Shown here: positions 9,650-20,600 of the stretch, piece by piece
Layout: every line of letters starts with the position of its first letter
Position numbering within the stretch: position 1 is the first letter of the stretch
Assembly (NCBI GenBank): GCA_910592005.1
Contig: CAJVPP010000716.1
Span: 1 to 27,176, forward strand
Direction of reading: 5' to 3'
DNA length: 27,176 bases
DNA from: Funneliformis mosseae
Lineage: Eukaryota; Glomeromycota; Glomeromycetes; Glomerales; Glomeraceae
The notes under the pieces: generated by a model
What the model was told of the DNA's origin: nothing
What the model saw: only the letters and a program-made list of their open reading frames with translations
The model's database searches: none
Translations under genes and position numbers: made by a program

Positions 9650-10160
9650 AAGTTTACTGGGATGAGCTAGGACGGAAACCAAGACGGAAAATTATAGCTA
9701 AATGATATTGTTGAACTGAACTAAAGAGAATTTGAATAGCCATCCTAGTTGTCATAGTTGTCCTAGAAAAAATGCAAGTTCCCAAACTTTTTTATTTTTT
9801 TTTATATATAGGACGGAATTTCGAATTTTCAGAAAAAGTGTGGAATTCACAGGTTTTGCATCACATGATAAGTTTATGCATAACATAGAAAAAAAAATCA
9901 GTTTTTTCTAGAACTTTACTTTTTACTAGAACAACTATAACAACTAGGACATACTATATAAGAACAAGTTAGATTAAAGAAAGAAGCTTTTTTCCTATAT
10001 CAGAATCCGTCCTAGTTCCCGTTCTAGTTCCTATAACAACCAAGATAACTAAGACGGAATTTTTAGAACAAATTCCATCTCAAAAATACGAATACATGTT
10101 GCCCTAGGGACAGCACAATGTGAAAAAATCCGTCCTAGTAACTTGGACAGAATTTTTTAG
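9650..10160. repeat. CTAGGACAA-type iterons with stem-loop (right arm)
   Basis: Mirror-image counterpart of 2900-3300. The inverted pair is 9741-9770 with 9921-9950, matching apart from one indel and a few mismatches and enclosing an AT-rich loop of about 150 nt. More copies lie at 9667-9690, 10007-10060 (CCGTCCTAGTTCCC, AACTAAGACGG) and 10131-10150. Both arms keep the stem and the large loop although the loop sequence has drifted. Confidence 0.65.
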
Positions 10161-10572
10161 AATGAAATCGGCTACTTATATTGATGCAATAATTGGATCA
10201 CAATATGCGCACTTCCTGGTAATAAATAGGCTGGCCATAGTATTGCAAACTACACCACTAATTCTCTAACCTAGAGGTATACCAAAAAGAGATACGAAGG
10301 ATGAAAAAGAGATATATAACAAGCTAGAAGACAAATCATAAATAAAAGGCAAGTGGATGTGCAACTGAAAGTGAAGTTTTCTTCGTAATCTTTATATAAA
10401 ATAATGGAAAAAGCCTAATAATCCTAAGAAAGATAACAAATGTGCCACTAGTTCTGAATACTAACTTAAGATACTAGTGACAAATATAACTATTGTGATA
10501 TATTTTCCGAAGTGCTCTGATCGTTAACACTGTTAACAGAGTTCTCAATTTAGTGCTTCAATTTGTGATCAT

Positions 10573-10794
10573 TTATAAAATGAATGTATTTATTAAATAT
10601 TTCACGAGGGTCACCAACCTGGTAACCAAGCTTAGTACGTTTACGGCATACCCAATATTTTTTAAAAAACTGTTATACACTGTAATGGTTTTTATATCAC
10701 GTGATAACTTAGAATTTTTTTTACCATATTTCAACATTCTGGCGAGCAACCAAATAGGCACAAAAGGTAAGTACTTTAATATAGAATTTGACAT
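10573..10794 (-). CDS. Putative small membrane protein, right-arm open copy
   Basis: A 73-residue frame starting at ATG 10794 and ending at a TAA conserved in both arms. The N-terminal part is mildly hydrophobic (FVPIWLLARML), the middle is basic (KKNSKLSRDIKT), and the C-terminal part (YAVNVLSLVTRLVTLVKY) could be one membrane segment. The opposite strand is also open for 107 codons (10553-10876), so direction is uncertain. I prefer the minus strand because it runs inward like the left copy and a further open stretch follows it (HIENSVN-like, about 10490-10570). No family recognised. Confidence 0.3.
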   Translation of the reverse strand: MSNSILKYLPFVPIWLLARMLKYGKKNSKLSRDIKTITVYNSFLKNIGYAVNVLSLVTRLVTLVKYLINTFIL

Positions 10795-10969
10795 CCAATC
10801 AGATGCAGGAGGCCCGTATTCTCAATATAAAACCAGATATCTAAACAGCTACAGAAAGCCAGTATCAACAATATAGAATTTATTATCTAAACGAATCAGG
10901 AACAAGAAAAAAACAATCACCATTAGATCATGACATCACCATTAAATTAAAGCACTACATCTACTATTA

Positions 10970-11260
10970 GACTATGAAGTTACCGCCATAATATACAAGA
11001 AAAAGTTAAAATAACATTATAAACACAAAGGAGATATCTGTATGCAGGTTATGAAGTTACTATCAGATTGTGTTATTAAGTTATGAAATTACCACCAGAT
11101 TATGTAATTAAATTATGAAATTACCAGCAGACTATGAAGTTACCACTATATTATGAAGATATTAGTAGAATATGAAGTTACCACTATATTATGAAGCTAC
11201 CAGCAGACTATGAAGTTACCACTATATTATGAAGCTACTAGCAGACTATGAAGTTACCTT
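10970..11260. repeat. 19-bp minisatellite at the right outer edge
   Basis: Units start with TATGAAGTTACC. From 11114 to 11258 they are exactly 19 bp long and mostly alternate between two forms, ending ACTATAT or AGCAGAC, which makes a 38-bp higher-order repeat. Upstream copies (10973, 11050, 11081) are more diverged and less regularly spaced. The array ends at the palindrome at 11275-11324, whose halves are made of the same unit. Confidence 0.85.
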
Positions 11261-11274
11261 CATAACCTAATATA

Positions 11275-11324
11275 AGTCGCAGGTAACTTCATGATATAAT
11301 TATATTATGAAATTACCTGCGACT
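11275..11324. repeat. 50-bp near-perfect palindrome at the right outer edge
   Basis: Two 25-base halves are reverse complements with two mismatches and no spacer. The outer part of each half (GGTAAYTTCAT / ATGAARTTACC) is the core of the adjacent 19-bp minisatellite, so the palindrome is one unit facing an inverted copy. It mirrors the palindrome at 1980-2013 on the far side of the element. Confidence 0.85.
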
Positions 11325-11418
11325 ATATTGATAAATATGATGGTAAAACAGTATCATAAGTTATTCAAAAAATACTTGAGAATGCTTATATTGATACTAA
11401 AAATGTTTAATATGGTTA

Positions 11419-12460
11419 ATGGACAATACAGCTTATATGTTAGGTAATCAAAATAAAGTAATTGCATTTTTTAACAAAGAAACAAATTCTAATGTTATAT
11501 GAATTAAATATAAGTTGCATATAATACATATTGTTTATAATAACTTTAAACAAATTACATTTGAAAAATTATTATCAAAATATATATTTTATAAAAGTTG
11601 CTTATTTATAAACATCTGCTATCTAGTATAGAACTGCATAATGAATGTAATTCAACTGATAAAGATATATCTTATGATATAACAACACAAAAAATTCAGG
11701 ATCATTATAACTAATATTTTGAATTTTCTTTTAATCAATATTAAAGATCTATTCAGAAGCATTGAAGATATAAATTACTTTTAAACAACAATATTTAAAG
11801 CATTATTATTATCATCTAGAATTTAGAAATTGATTTATCCAAACTTTTAAAACTCTTCAAAAATTTCTAAAATATATATTGCTAAATAGATACTTTTTAG
11901 AATAATTATAAAATTCAAAACTTACAATACAAGTCAAATGTTTAGTAATAATTTAAAAATATTTTTACAAGTCTTTAATGTAATTCATTGTAAGATAAAA
12001 TTCAATTGAATAAATTTATTATAAAAATTATTGTGAAAAATTACTTTCAGGCCATTATGCATATAAAATATCAGACAAAGTTACAGAATGGATTAAATAT
12101 TTAAATAATTTAAATAATAATGTTGATATTTTCTTTATAGATAAATTCTTAAAAACTCTTAATTTTTTAAATGCTAAAGAATTTGGTAATCTTTTTAATA
12201 ATTTAGAAAGAGGAATTAAAAAGATAATAGAACTTTTACCAAATGAATGATTTTTTAGTATTATTTACCTTTTTCAAGTTGTTATATTGAAGAAAATTTA
12301 AGTCAATCTTTTGCTCAAAGTTTTCGTTACATTACTTTAAAATTGCTTTAAATAAATAATCTAATTGAAACAAAAGTTAAATATATAAAAGAATTATAAG
12401 CTGATTTTAATAATTCAAATTCTAATAATTTTAGATTATAAATTATTTTATAAATATTTA
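11419..12460 (+). pseudogene. hAT-transposase-like relic, heavily AT-decayed
   Basis: From the ATG at 11419 the frame reads MDNTAYMLG, AFFNKETNSNV, a stop, then KYKLHIIHIVYNNF. This resembles the hAT catalytic region in which an Asp-containing D-x-x-x-x-M-x-G segment is followed by a C-x-x-H-type motif, with the Cys lost here. Further on, in other frames, open pieces appear: DKFLKTLNFLNAKEFGNLFN (about 12150-12240) and SQSFAQSFRYITLKLL (about 12300-12350). Many stops and frame changes make it non-functional. The family call is by motif resemblance only; the downstream pieces may belong to another decayed gene. Confidence 0.4.
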
Positions 12461-12764
12461 AATATTTACATATAAAATTTTTATAAAAAACTAGTTTAAT
12501 AAAGAATTTTTCAAATTTATATTAAAATATTATCATTTTTTATAATATTTATAAAAGTTAAACTAATATTTTTAAAAATAAAAAATAATTATATTAAAAC
12601 AAACAGACAATTATATATTAGTTATATTAATTATAATTTGTTAGAAAAATATAAACTTTAATATTTTGAAGTTATGTAATTTTAAATTGCATAAAAATTT
12701 AAATTAAAATTAATAAGTTTGTATAATATAACGATAAATATTAACTAATATATTTAATTAAACA

Positions 12765-13450
12765 GTTCTATTATTATTCATTTGAAATAATATTTTATAA
12801 TTTTAATTTAATAATTCTTTTATCATTTATTTAAAACAATGTTTTATCATTTTAAAAGAATAATTCTTTATCATCTGTTTAAAATAATAATTTTGATTAT
12901 TTCAAAATTAATAATATTTATTATTTATTTAGAATGATTATTTTGATTATTTTAAATGAATATATTTATTTTATTTATTTAAAATGATGTTTTATTATTT
13001 TAATTGAACAATATTTTACTATTTTTGAAATGATATTTTTATTATTCTAATTAAATAATATTTTATTATTTATTTATAATAATAATTTAAATTATTTTAA
13101 TTAAATAATTCTTTTATTATTCTTTTAAAATGATAATTTTGATTATTCTAATTGAATAATTCTTTTATTATTTATTTAAAATAATATTTTATCATTTCAA
13201 TCAAATGATTTTTTATCATTCTTTAAAATAATAATTTTAATAGTTTTAATTAAATAATTCTTTTATTATTTATTTGAAATAATGATTTTAATCATTTGAA
13301 TTAAATAATACTTTATCATTCTTTAAAAATAATATTTTATTACTTCAATTAAATATTTATTTATCATTTATTTAAAATAATATTTATCATTTTAATCAAA
13401 TATTTTTTTATTATTTATTTAGAATAATAATTTTGATCATTTCATTCAAA
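12765..13450. repeat. AT-only degenerate satellite, period about 49 bp
   Basis: About 690 bp almost free of G and C, made of alternating half-units such as TTTTATTATTTATTT-AAATAAT and TTTTATCATTTTAATTAAATAAT. Two half-units give a period of about 49 bp. Each junction (ATTATTT...AAATAAT) is itself palindromic. There is no coding potential. Confidence 0.7.
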
Positions 13451-13640
13451 ATTTTTAGATTAATCTAAACTATTTAAAGTATTATTCCTTAAACTATAAG
13501 TATAAAATTATTTCTAAAACATTTTAGAAAACTTATAATATTTTGATATCTAATGATTATAAAAAAATAAAATAAAATTTTTAGATTTATCATATAATAG
13601 TAGTATTATTAAACTTTTAAAATTCATAATTATCAATATA

Positions 13641-15002
13641 CAGAGGGCCGCCAAAAGTCTCCAAACACTTTTTGGCTCATTAAAAAACTTAAAATTTTAT
13701 AATATGAATAAAAAAAGTTTATTAATATTTTTATTAAAATAAGATATTCGCTAAGTTTTATATTAAGTAATTAATACTTAGTTGGGCCTCCCTTTGCTTT
13801 AATCACAGCTTGAATTCACTGTAGCATACTATTGACTAAATTTTTAATAGTTTGTATCAGAATTTTTCTCCATGCCTTGTTAACATGTTATTCGAGTTCA
13901 GCAATATTGGAAGGCATTTTTTTCCTTTCATGAATGCTTTTCTTAACATCTGCTTACAGGTTTTCAATAAGATTGAGGTCTGGACTTTGAGCCAGCCAAG
14001 AAAGTTTGTGCAAGCCATTTTTTGTGTGAAATTTCTTCGCAACTTTCAATGTGTGTGGACGAGCGTTATCCTTCTGAAACCAACCATCACCATTTGGAAA
14101 TACACACCTCATGGTTCACATGACAAACCTTTGAAGGATAGTAATATGTGAGGTACTGGTTGCTATTCCAAATAATGGAACAATAGGTCCTACACCTTAT
14201 CTCAAAAAGCATTCCCAAAACATTTAACTTGGACTATGCTTTACTGTTGCAGAAACACAAGAAATGTTGTATTCTTCACTAGGTTTTCGCCAAACTCTAC
14301 TGCACTGAGATTGTTAAAATTGAGAAAAGGTCGACTCGTCACTTCACAGAACTTTTGACCAATTGTCCTTTGTCCAACTTTGATGTTTTAAGCATCATGC
14401 AAGATGTGCCTCCATATTTACTAATAAGATTAGAAGTTTGTGTCAAGTAATACAATTATTTAATCTAACTGCACAAAGTGCACAACCAATAGTGCGAGTT
14501 GAAATAACTTGGCCAGTCTTTTTATTTCAGAATTGTTGAATTTCTGGAGTATATAAGCGATAGTTCTTTCCATTATTATTAGTTACAAATTTCTTAAGCT
14601 GGTTTTGTTATAAAGATTCAAGAAAGAATAGTCAGCTAGAGCGAGGCCTCAAATTAGTTGTTCCGGTGTCATCCATTCTTTTTAAAGTGTCAAATACTAT
14701 TGACACACCACATCTGACTATCGTGGTAATAGTTTGGTAACTATTATCACGTTGACAGCAAAAAAATATAGCACCGCGTTGTTTTACAGTTAATTTTTTA
14801 GACATTATTTAGGTATTTTTGGGATTAAAGTTTATTTTAATTCAAAATCAAAATAAACAAACTGGACACGCATTTATTATATTTAATTCATGTAAACAAG
14901 GTCCAAAATATCATATGACTGCAGTATTATTAAGTCACATGATGTTAACGGCATAAAATCATATCTAAAAAATGGTGTTCAGAGACTTTTGGTGGTCCTC
15001 TG
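13641..15002 (-). mobile_element. Complete but dead Tc1/mariner element
   Basis: 1,362 bp between TA duplications (13639-13640 and 15003-15004). The terminal inverted repeats begin CAGAGGGCCGCCAAAAGTCTC and, on the other end, CAGAGGACCACCAAAAGTCTC, with about 4 mismatches over 28 bases. It contains one transposase pseudogene on the minus strand. A related copy starts at 26670. Confidence 0.9.
13771..14805 (-). pseudogene. Tc1-type DD34E transposase, full length with stops
   Basis: The frame from ATG 14805 to TAA 13771-13773 is exactly 345 codons, the usual size for Tc1 transposases, with no net frameshift. The three catalytic acids are visible: SDESTF (Asp at codon 156), QKDNARPHT (Asp 246) and SPDLNLIENL (Glu 281). 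The last two are separated by 34 residues, hence DD34E. The N-terminal part (SKKLTVKQRGAI) fits the DNA-binding helix-turn-helix region. Several in-frame stops, mostly TGA with some TAA, inactivate it. The C-terminal end reads IQAVIKAKGGPTKY, typical of the family. Confidence 0.88.
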
Positions 15003-16553
15003 TATATTAATTTTTTAATTTTTTAATTTTTAAATAATTTATTATTTAATAATTATAAAAATATAAAATTTAGTTTATTAGATTTATCATATTAAGATTT
15101 ATTAAATGATAATATTTTTATATTTCTGATATTAATAAATAGCAGAATATATAAGTTTAAATTTAATTTTTTTATAATAATTTATTATTTATTTATCTTA
15201 AAAAATTACTAGTTAATTACATTATTTTTTTTTAATTTTTATTTAGAAAACATTATAAAATTTATTATTTTTTTTTAATAATATATTTTAAAATATTTAA
15301 AATAATTAAAAATGATTGTAATTAATATATAAAATTGCTTACAAATTTGTAAGTAAAACAGTTGAAAAGATAACTGTATATTCTTTTATATTTCATTAAA
15401 TTAAAATTTAATAGTTTAATAAATTTTTTAAATAAAAATTAATATTTTATAATTTGATATTTCTTTATTAAAATAATATCAAATATTTTAAAAACTTATT
15501 GAAATGGAATTATTTATAATAATGATTTTTATTGATATTGTTATAATAAATTATTTTAATAAATTAACTTTAAATTTATATATTATTTAATATATTATTT
15601 GAGATTATTTTTGGTATATATAAGAATATTATATAAATAAACTTAATTTTTTACTTTATAAAAAATAATTTTAACTCAAATTTTATCTTTTTATAATCAA
15701 ATTTCTTTTTTAAATTTTTTTTGTTTATATATTATCAAAATATTAACAAAAAATTAACCTAAAAATAAAAGAATATAAGTTAAATTTTATCAATAAATTA
15801 GTTAATTTTTCAAATAATAAACTGATTTTTACTTTTTAAAATAAAAATAAAATTACAAAAATATCTTTAAATATTAAAATTAGATAATAGAATAAAATTA
15901 TAAAATTATCTCAAATTATCAAAATTAGATAAAAAAAAAAGCTGAAATTTAAGTTTGAATTTATTAATTAACTAATTAATTTTTAAATAATAAACTGATT
16001 TTTTACTTTTTATAATAGAAATAAAATCATAAAATTGTCTCTAACTATTAAAATTAGATGAAAAAAAAAGCTAAAATATAAGTTAACTTTATTAATCAAT
16101 CAGTTAACTTTTTAAATAATTTTTTATATTTATGAATGATTTTAAAGAATTTTAAAAGAAAAATAAAATGTAATTTTATTATTTTATTATTTTTTATAAT
16201 AATAATAATATTATAATAATAAATATTTAGGATGATTTCAAGAAATTTTAAGAGGAAATAGATTATATTTTTATTATTTTATTATTTTTGGCTTATTTAT
16301 TTAATAGGAAATTAATTAGTGAGATTTGGTAATATTTTTTTATGTTTTTGCAAATTTATATTAGATTTTTATTATTAATAAATTTTAATATTTAATAAAT
16401 TCAATTTACTGATTTTATATGTTTACTTGACTAAATTAATGCTAAATTAAGATTAATTTTAGGTTGATTTATGATTATTTTAATTTTGAATTAATGCTGA
16501 ATTATTTTGTCTGATTGGAGGCAATAAGTATTAATTTAGATAATTAAGAAATA
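15003..16553. other. AT-rich intergenic DNA with loose direct repeats
   Basis: No gene visible. 15776-16120 contains diverged direct repeats: AATAATAAACTGATTTTTAC at about 15816 recurs at about 15987, and a third, weaker copy starts near 16080. A second pair of about 60 bp recurs at a distance of about 100 bp (16131 and 16231, both ending in ATTATTTTATTATTTTT). Confidence 0.5.
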
Positions 16554-16725
16554 CAGTCAACTCTTGTTATAACGAACTCTATGTCCTAGACCCCAACTTC
16601 GCTATAAGGCTATAGTGAAGATTTTAAGAGATTTGATTGGCCAATTCGCTATAACAAGAGTATTTTTATTATATTTGTTCAAAAAATTCGTTATATCAAG
16701 AGTTCGCTATAACAAGAGTTGACTG
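16554..16725. mobile_element. 172-bp Tigger/pogo-like MITE
   Basis: The element starts CAGTCAACTCTTGTTATA and its other end is the reverse complement, with one mismatch over 27 bases, flanked by TA (16552-16553 and 16726-16727). The CAGTCAACTCT start with repeated CGCTATAACAAGAGT blocks inside is the style of Tigger/pogo non-autonomous elements. It has no coding capacity. Confidence 0.8.
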
Positions 16726-17400
16726 TATGATTAATTTGATGTAAATAGTATTAAATTCAGCCTAAATTTAAGCATCTGATTTCTAGCTAATTTGAATTAT
16801 TTCAACTAGTGATAAAATAAAATTATAGTTATTATATTATTAAAATGTATATTTTCTGTTAATATATATATCTCTAAATGCACTTTTATTCTTAATCCTG
16901 AATGCATTATTAGAAAATTAGACAACTTTGAATAGTTTTGAATAGTTTTTGACAAATTATTGATATATTTTTATATCTAAACCTTGTCTAAATATTTAAT
17001 ATCAAAAATATGTATAAAATTCAATATTACTAAAGGTATATATAAAAAGGTTTGACTATATATTTTCTTTTTCTAATATATTAATACTTTTTTTTTTAAA
17101 TTATAAATTAATTAATCAGTAACTTTTAAAGAATTTTATTACTTTTAAAAAACCTAATATTACTACTTTATATATTATAATTATTATCTGCAAATATATT
17201 AATTTAAATGTTAAATTATTTTCAAAATAAAGTTATAAAAAATGTTAATACAACAATAATAAGATTGAAAATTTGTAGTAAATAAAAAGAAGTCTGTTAG
17301 TAAAAATAATAAAATATGATTAATGATTTAAATAATATAAAATAGGTAATAGATAATATAAAGGTAATAGAATATTTATATAAAAGTATATCATATTGTA
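16726..17400. other. AT-rich intergenic DNA, nothing recognised
   Basis: No ORF, RNA gene or terminal repeat that I can support. The base composition stays very AT-rich until about 17450, where it changes sharply toward the MED14 promoter. Confidence 0.5.
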
Positions 17401-17449
17401 AATTTTCGTTATATATATGATATATATTTACCAATTTACATACATTCTA

Positions 17450-17678
17450 ATGCCTATCTATGATTTACTCGTCATTTTTGTTTTTCAAAATTCACGATTT
17501 TGATTGGTCATCAATTGGCACCGTCTTCTCGAGGCATGGTACACGTGATAAATACATATACCGGTACCATACTTGTTTTCGCAATACCGTTTTTTAACGA
17601 AATTCGCTTTACGAAATCAATCTTACACAATTTTCTCTCTTAAACTTATAAATTAATCACTAAATAACTTAATTTATC
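17450..17678 (+). promoter_or_regulatory. MED14 upstream region
   Basis: A stretch with clearly higher GC than its surroundings directly upstream of the MED14 start. It holds a CACGTG E-box (17542-17547) and a palindromic GGTACC within ACCGGTACCAT (about 17560-17570). Transcription probably starts in the 17580-17650 part. The call rests on position and composition. Confidence 0.4.
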
Positions 17679-20600
17679 ATGGATAATTCAAATAATATAG
17701 AGATCTCGCGGTCTCACTCTGCAAAACTGCAACATTGGAAACCTTTAACTGAGGTGGTGGACGCCGTTAATTGCGATGCTTACGACAGATTAGCTACATT
17801 CATTCACAAGCCGTAAGTAATTAAGGTTTTATGAATTCAATTTTATATCTGGCGCCTAAAGAATTTATTTTATCTTTGTTACATAGAATATCAGAGCCCG
17901 ATACAGACCGTAGAAAAGCTTTCATGATTAGCTACTTATTACCACAACGTAGTAATTGGTTAAAATTAAAAACTTTGGTCTCCTGGTCCGAAAAGGCTGA
18001 CTTAGTACGCGACTATGAGGTAATTATCTAGATAATTTAATTGATATATTTTTAAATCTTTATAAGAAGCCCATTATTTATAGAACTATATCGACTTGTT
18101 AATTAATGAGCTTTGCTTTATTTGAATTATTTATAATACTTTCATTCTTTAATGAAAAAATAGTTACATTACGAGGCCGTACAGAGCCAAAAAAATATAA
18201 GTGTTCAGGTTGAGAGAAATATGCACGATTGGAGTTTTTTTATGCCCAGTTCTAGGTAATAATCAAGTAGTAATAGAGATTCATTATATGCCTTTTTAAA
18301 AAGATCATTATGTCCTTAAATACTTGTATTTGTAATCTAGTCTACGGTCACCAGACGTCATTAATGCGTCTGATGTGCTTAAGGAGGGAACTTATAAGAG
18401 ATTTCCAAGTATAATCAAGGTATTTATAAGCGATTTATTGTTTTCTTTTTAACAAAAATCTAAAAAAAAAAACTTTTTTTCATGATATAGGAGCGTTTTG
18501 CGCCTGACATTCTGAACGACGACGAAGCTAAAGAGACATTAGAAGCTTTAAATGGTATCATCCAAATACGCATGTTAACACAAGAAATAATACCAGAGTG
18601 TATGAGAAACTATAGCATTTCGGACGGAAAAATAAAATTCTTAGTTGATAAAGAATTTGAGGTAATACCTTGAAGGACCTTTGTCGTGATTCTTAAAAAT
18701 AAACTAACCTGTATTGATCACATTTTAAGGTGGTTTTGACGCTTTATAATATTATGGAAATTAATGAACGTTGGTGGATGGTCGATCTGAAACTTCTCAT
18801 CCAATCATCGAGTGACAGAACATTCAATGGTATAAATTAATATTTTGTTCATAATATCAAAATTACATTAAATTTACAAAATTTCTTGTTCTCCCAAAAT
18901 CTTTAGACGTGAAGTTCACATTTCATGAAGATCAACTATTGAGGTTAATGAGAACGATTCAAACTCAGTTTTTGTCTCCACCACAGAAGCCCATTCCAGA
19001 AAGAATTACGAGCAGTATGAGACATCCAGCAATTTCCGAGACATCAGAGGTACCTGCTTCACTGCAGACAGCTAAATTCTGTCCTTTGGTCAATTTATAT
19101 GAATATTTACGTATCCTTATTTTATTTCAATTCAAATTGTTACAATGTATTTATAATAAGTATCCTTGACTATTATGTTATACCAGACAATTACTGTTTA
19201 CATCTTCAACTTAATATATTGCTTCAACAGGTAATATTTATTGCAATTCTTTTAATGTAATTTATAATCTAATTTTATGTTTGATTTTAATAGGCAGTTA
19301 ATATGCAACAAACGAGATGGACTAATAATTTTGAAATGTTAATGAATGAAGACGAAAGCGTTTTGAGGATATATTATTGGAGGTAAATGATTCAAATGTG
19401 TTGTTACTATATTTATTATTATTCTCCTCAGGCTAAATTAACTTATAGCAAATCTTTTCCTTAAAGTTCTGTTAAGCATCCTCCGCCAGGTTCGTAATTA
19501 TTAACTCTTGTATTAATTATATTAACTATATTCATTAAATCATCATATTAACTTTTTTAATTCATAAACAGCACGTCCAAATGTCCCACAAGCGTCGACT
19601 TCAAAGTCTTCTGAGGTTAAAAATCACGATATTATTGAAATCTCTGTGATAACTGAAGAATCTGATCGCCCTTTACTTTATTCGGCCAATAAAATTCTTA
19701 AAGGAGCACATTGGTATACTGATACAAAGTATGTGAAGCTTGGAACTTTGAACGATACTCGCGGGATTAATTATCCGCATAAAGTTTTACGTGTTCGTTG
19801 GACTGGTTTGAAAGGTTATGAAGCTAATGAATGGATAGTTGTTGATTGGAAATTTGTAACCATTTTTTGTTTTTAAATTTAATATTTTTTGCATAAAATA
19901 TTCTGAAAATTTTATCATTAATTGCTGTCTTGAATATTATGTAGGATCCAACCAATTTAAACATTGAACATTTAATGTTGTTCATCACACAGCAACACGC
20001 TGAGTCAATTATAGATAAATTCGTCGAGATTTTGAAAAATGATGAAGCGGGAGTATACACTGAAGATGACTTTGAAATCGTCAACGAAAATAATGGTTAG
20101 TATTCCGTTCAAGAATGACATGATGATTATAGTTAATTCATAAATCAATACGTTTCTTTATTCATAGAATCGGTTTCTGAATCAGTTTCAACGGAATCAT
20201 CTTTCTCAGATGAAGTGGCAAGAAAATACTTAAATTTACCAAAGTTGCGCATAAGATTATGTGGCGATTCAAAAAATTATTATATTAAAATCGGCATTGA
20301 TACTCGTAGCGGCAGGATCTTTATTGAAGATGAGAATCAAGGAATAGAACATGGTAAAAATTTAATTATTTAATTTATTAAGGATTTCTAGTGAAAATTT
20401 TATTGTTTATCATTTTCTTATATTATTTATATTTTTAGATAAACTTAAATGTTGTATGAACCGACTTAGCTACGATCACAATTGTCTCATTGAGATACTT
20501 ATAATGTTGAGATTTGTTGTAATGATTCCTCGACTTGAATCAACGGCTAGAAAACTTTTCCTTGATGTTCCTCGAGAAATTATTTTAGACCCAGACGAAA

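Larger units (their letters stand above)
8477..10794. repeat. Right long inverted arm
   Basis: Reverse complement of about 2265-4427. It carries the same gene order in mirror image: polymerase N-terminal fragment (minus), intact Cys-rich gene (plus), CTAGGACAA-type stem-loop, then the small membrane-protein ORF (minus). The match weakens and gains indels between about 10160 and 10480. The total length is slightly greater than the left arm. Outside about 10794 the two sides are no longer alignable by eye. Confidence 0.85.
1980..11324. mobile_element. Invertron-like element with long inverted arms and a family B DNA polymerase
   Basis: About 9.3 kb bounded by palindromic minisatellites and built as two long inverted arms (about 2.2-2.3 kb each) around a unique centre. 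Seen directly: the left plus strand from about 2265 to 4427 matches the right minus strand from about 10794 to 8477, with high identity over the polymerase 5' region and looser identity with indels further out. The centre encodes a family B DNA polymerase and a coiled-coil/membrane protein that converge. I see no integrase, capsid, ATPase or protease gene, which argues against a typical Maverick/Polinton. The polymerase motifs resemble the RNA/DNA-primed (delta-like or large DNA virus) type rather than protein-primed plasmid polymerases. The outer limits are uncertain because the arms stop matching near 2265 and 10794 while the palindromes lie further out. A decayed endogenous virus fragment, or an inverted duplication of an unrelated locus, remains possible. 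Confidence 0.6.

Noticed and set aside
1980..11324. Classic Maverick/Polinton
   Set aside because: No integrase, packaging ATPase, protease or capsid reading is visible, the length is about half the usual size, and the polymerase lacks the protein-primed style motif A.
12765..13450. CRISPR-like array
   Set aside because: There are no unique spacers; repeats run head to tail with drift and the genome is eukaryotic.
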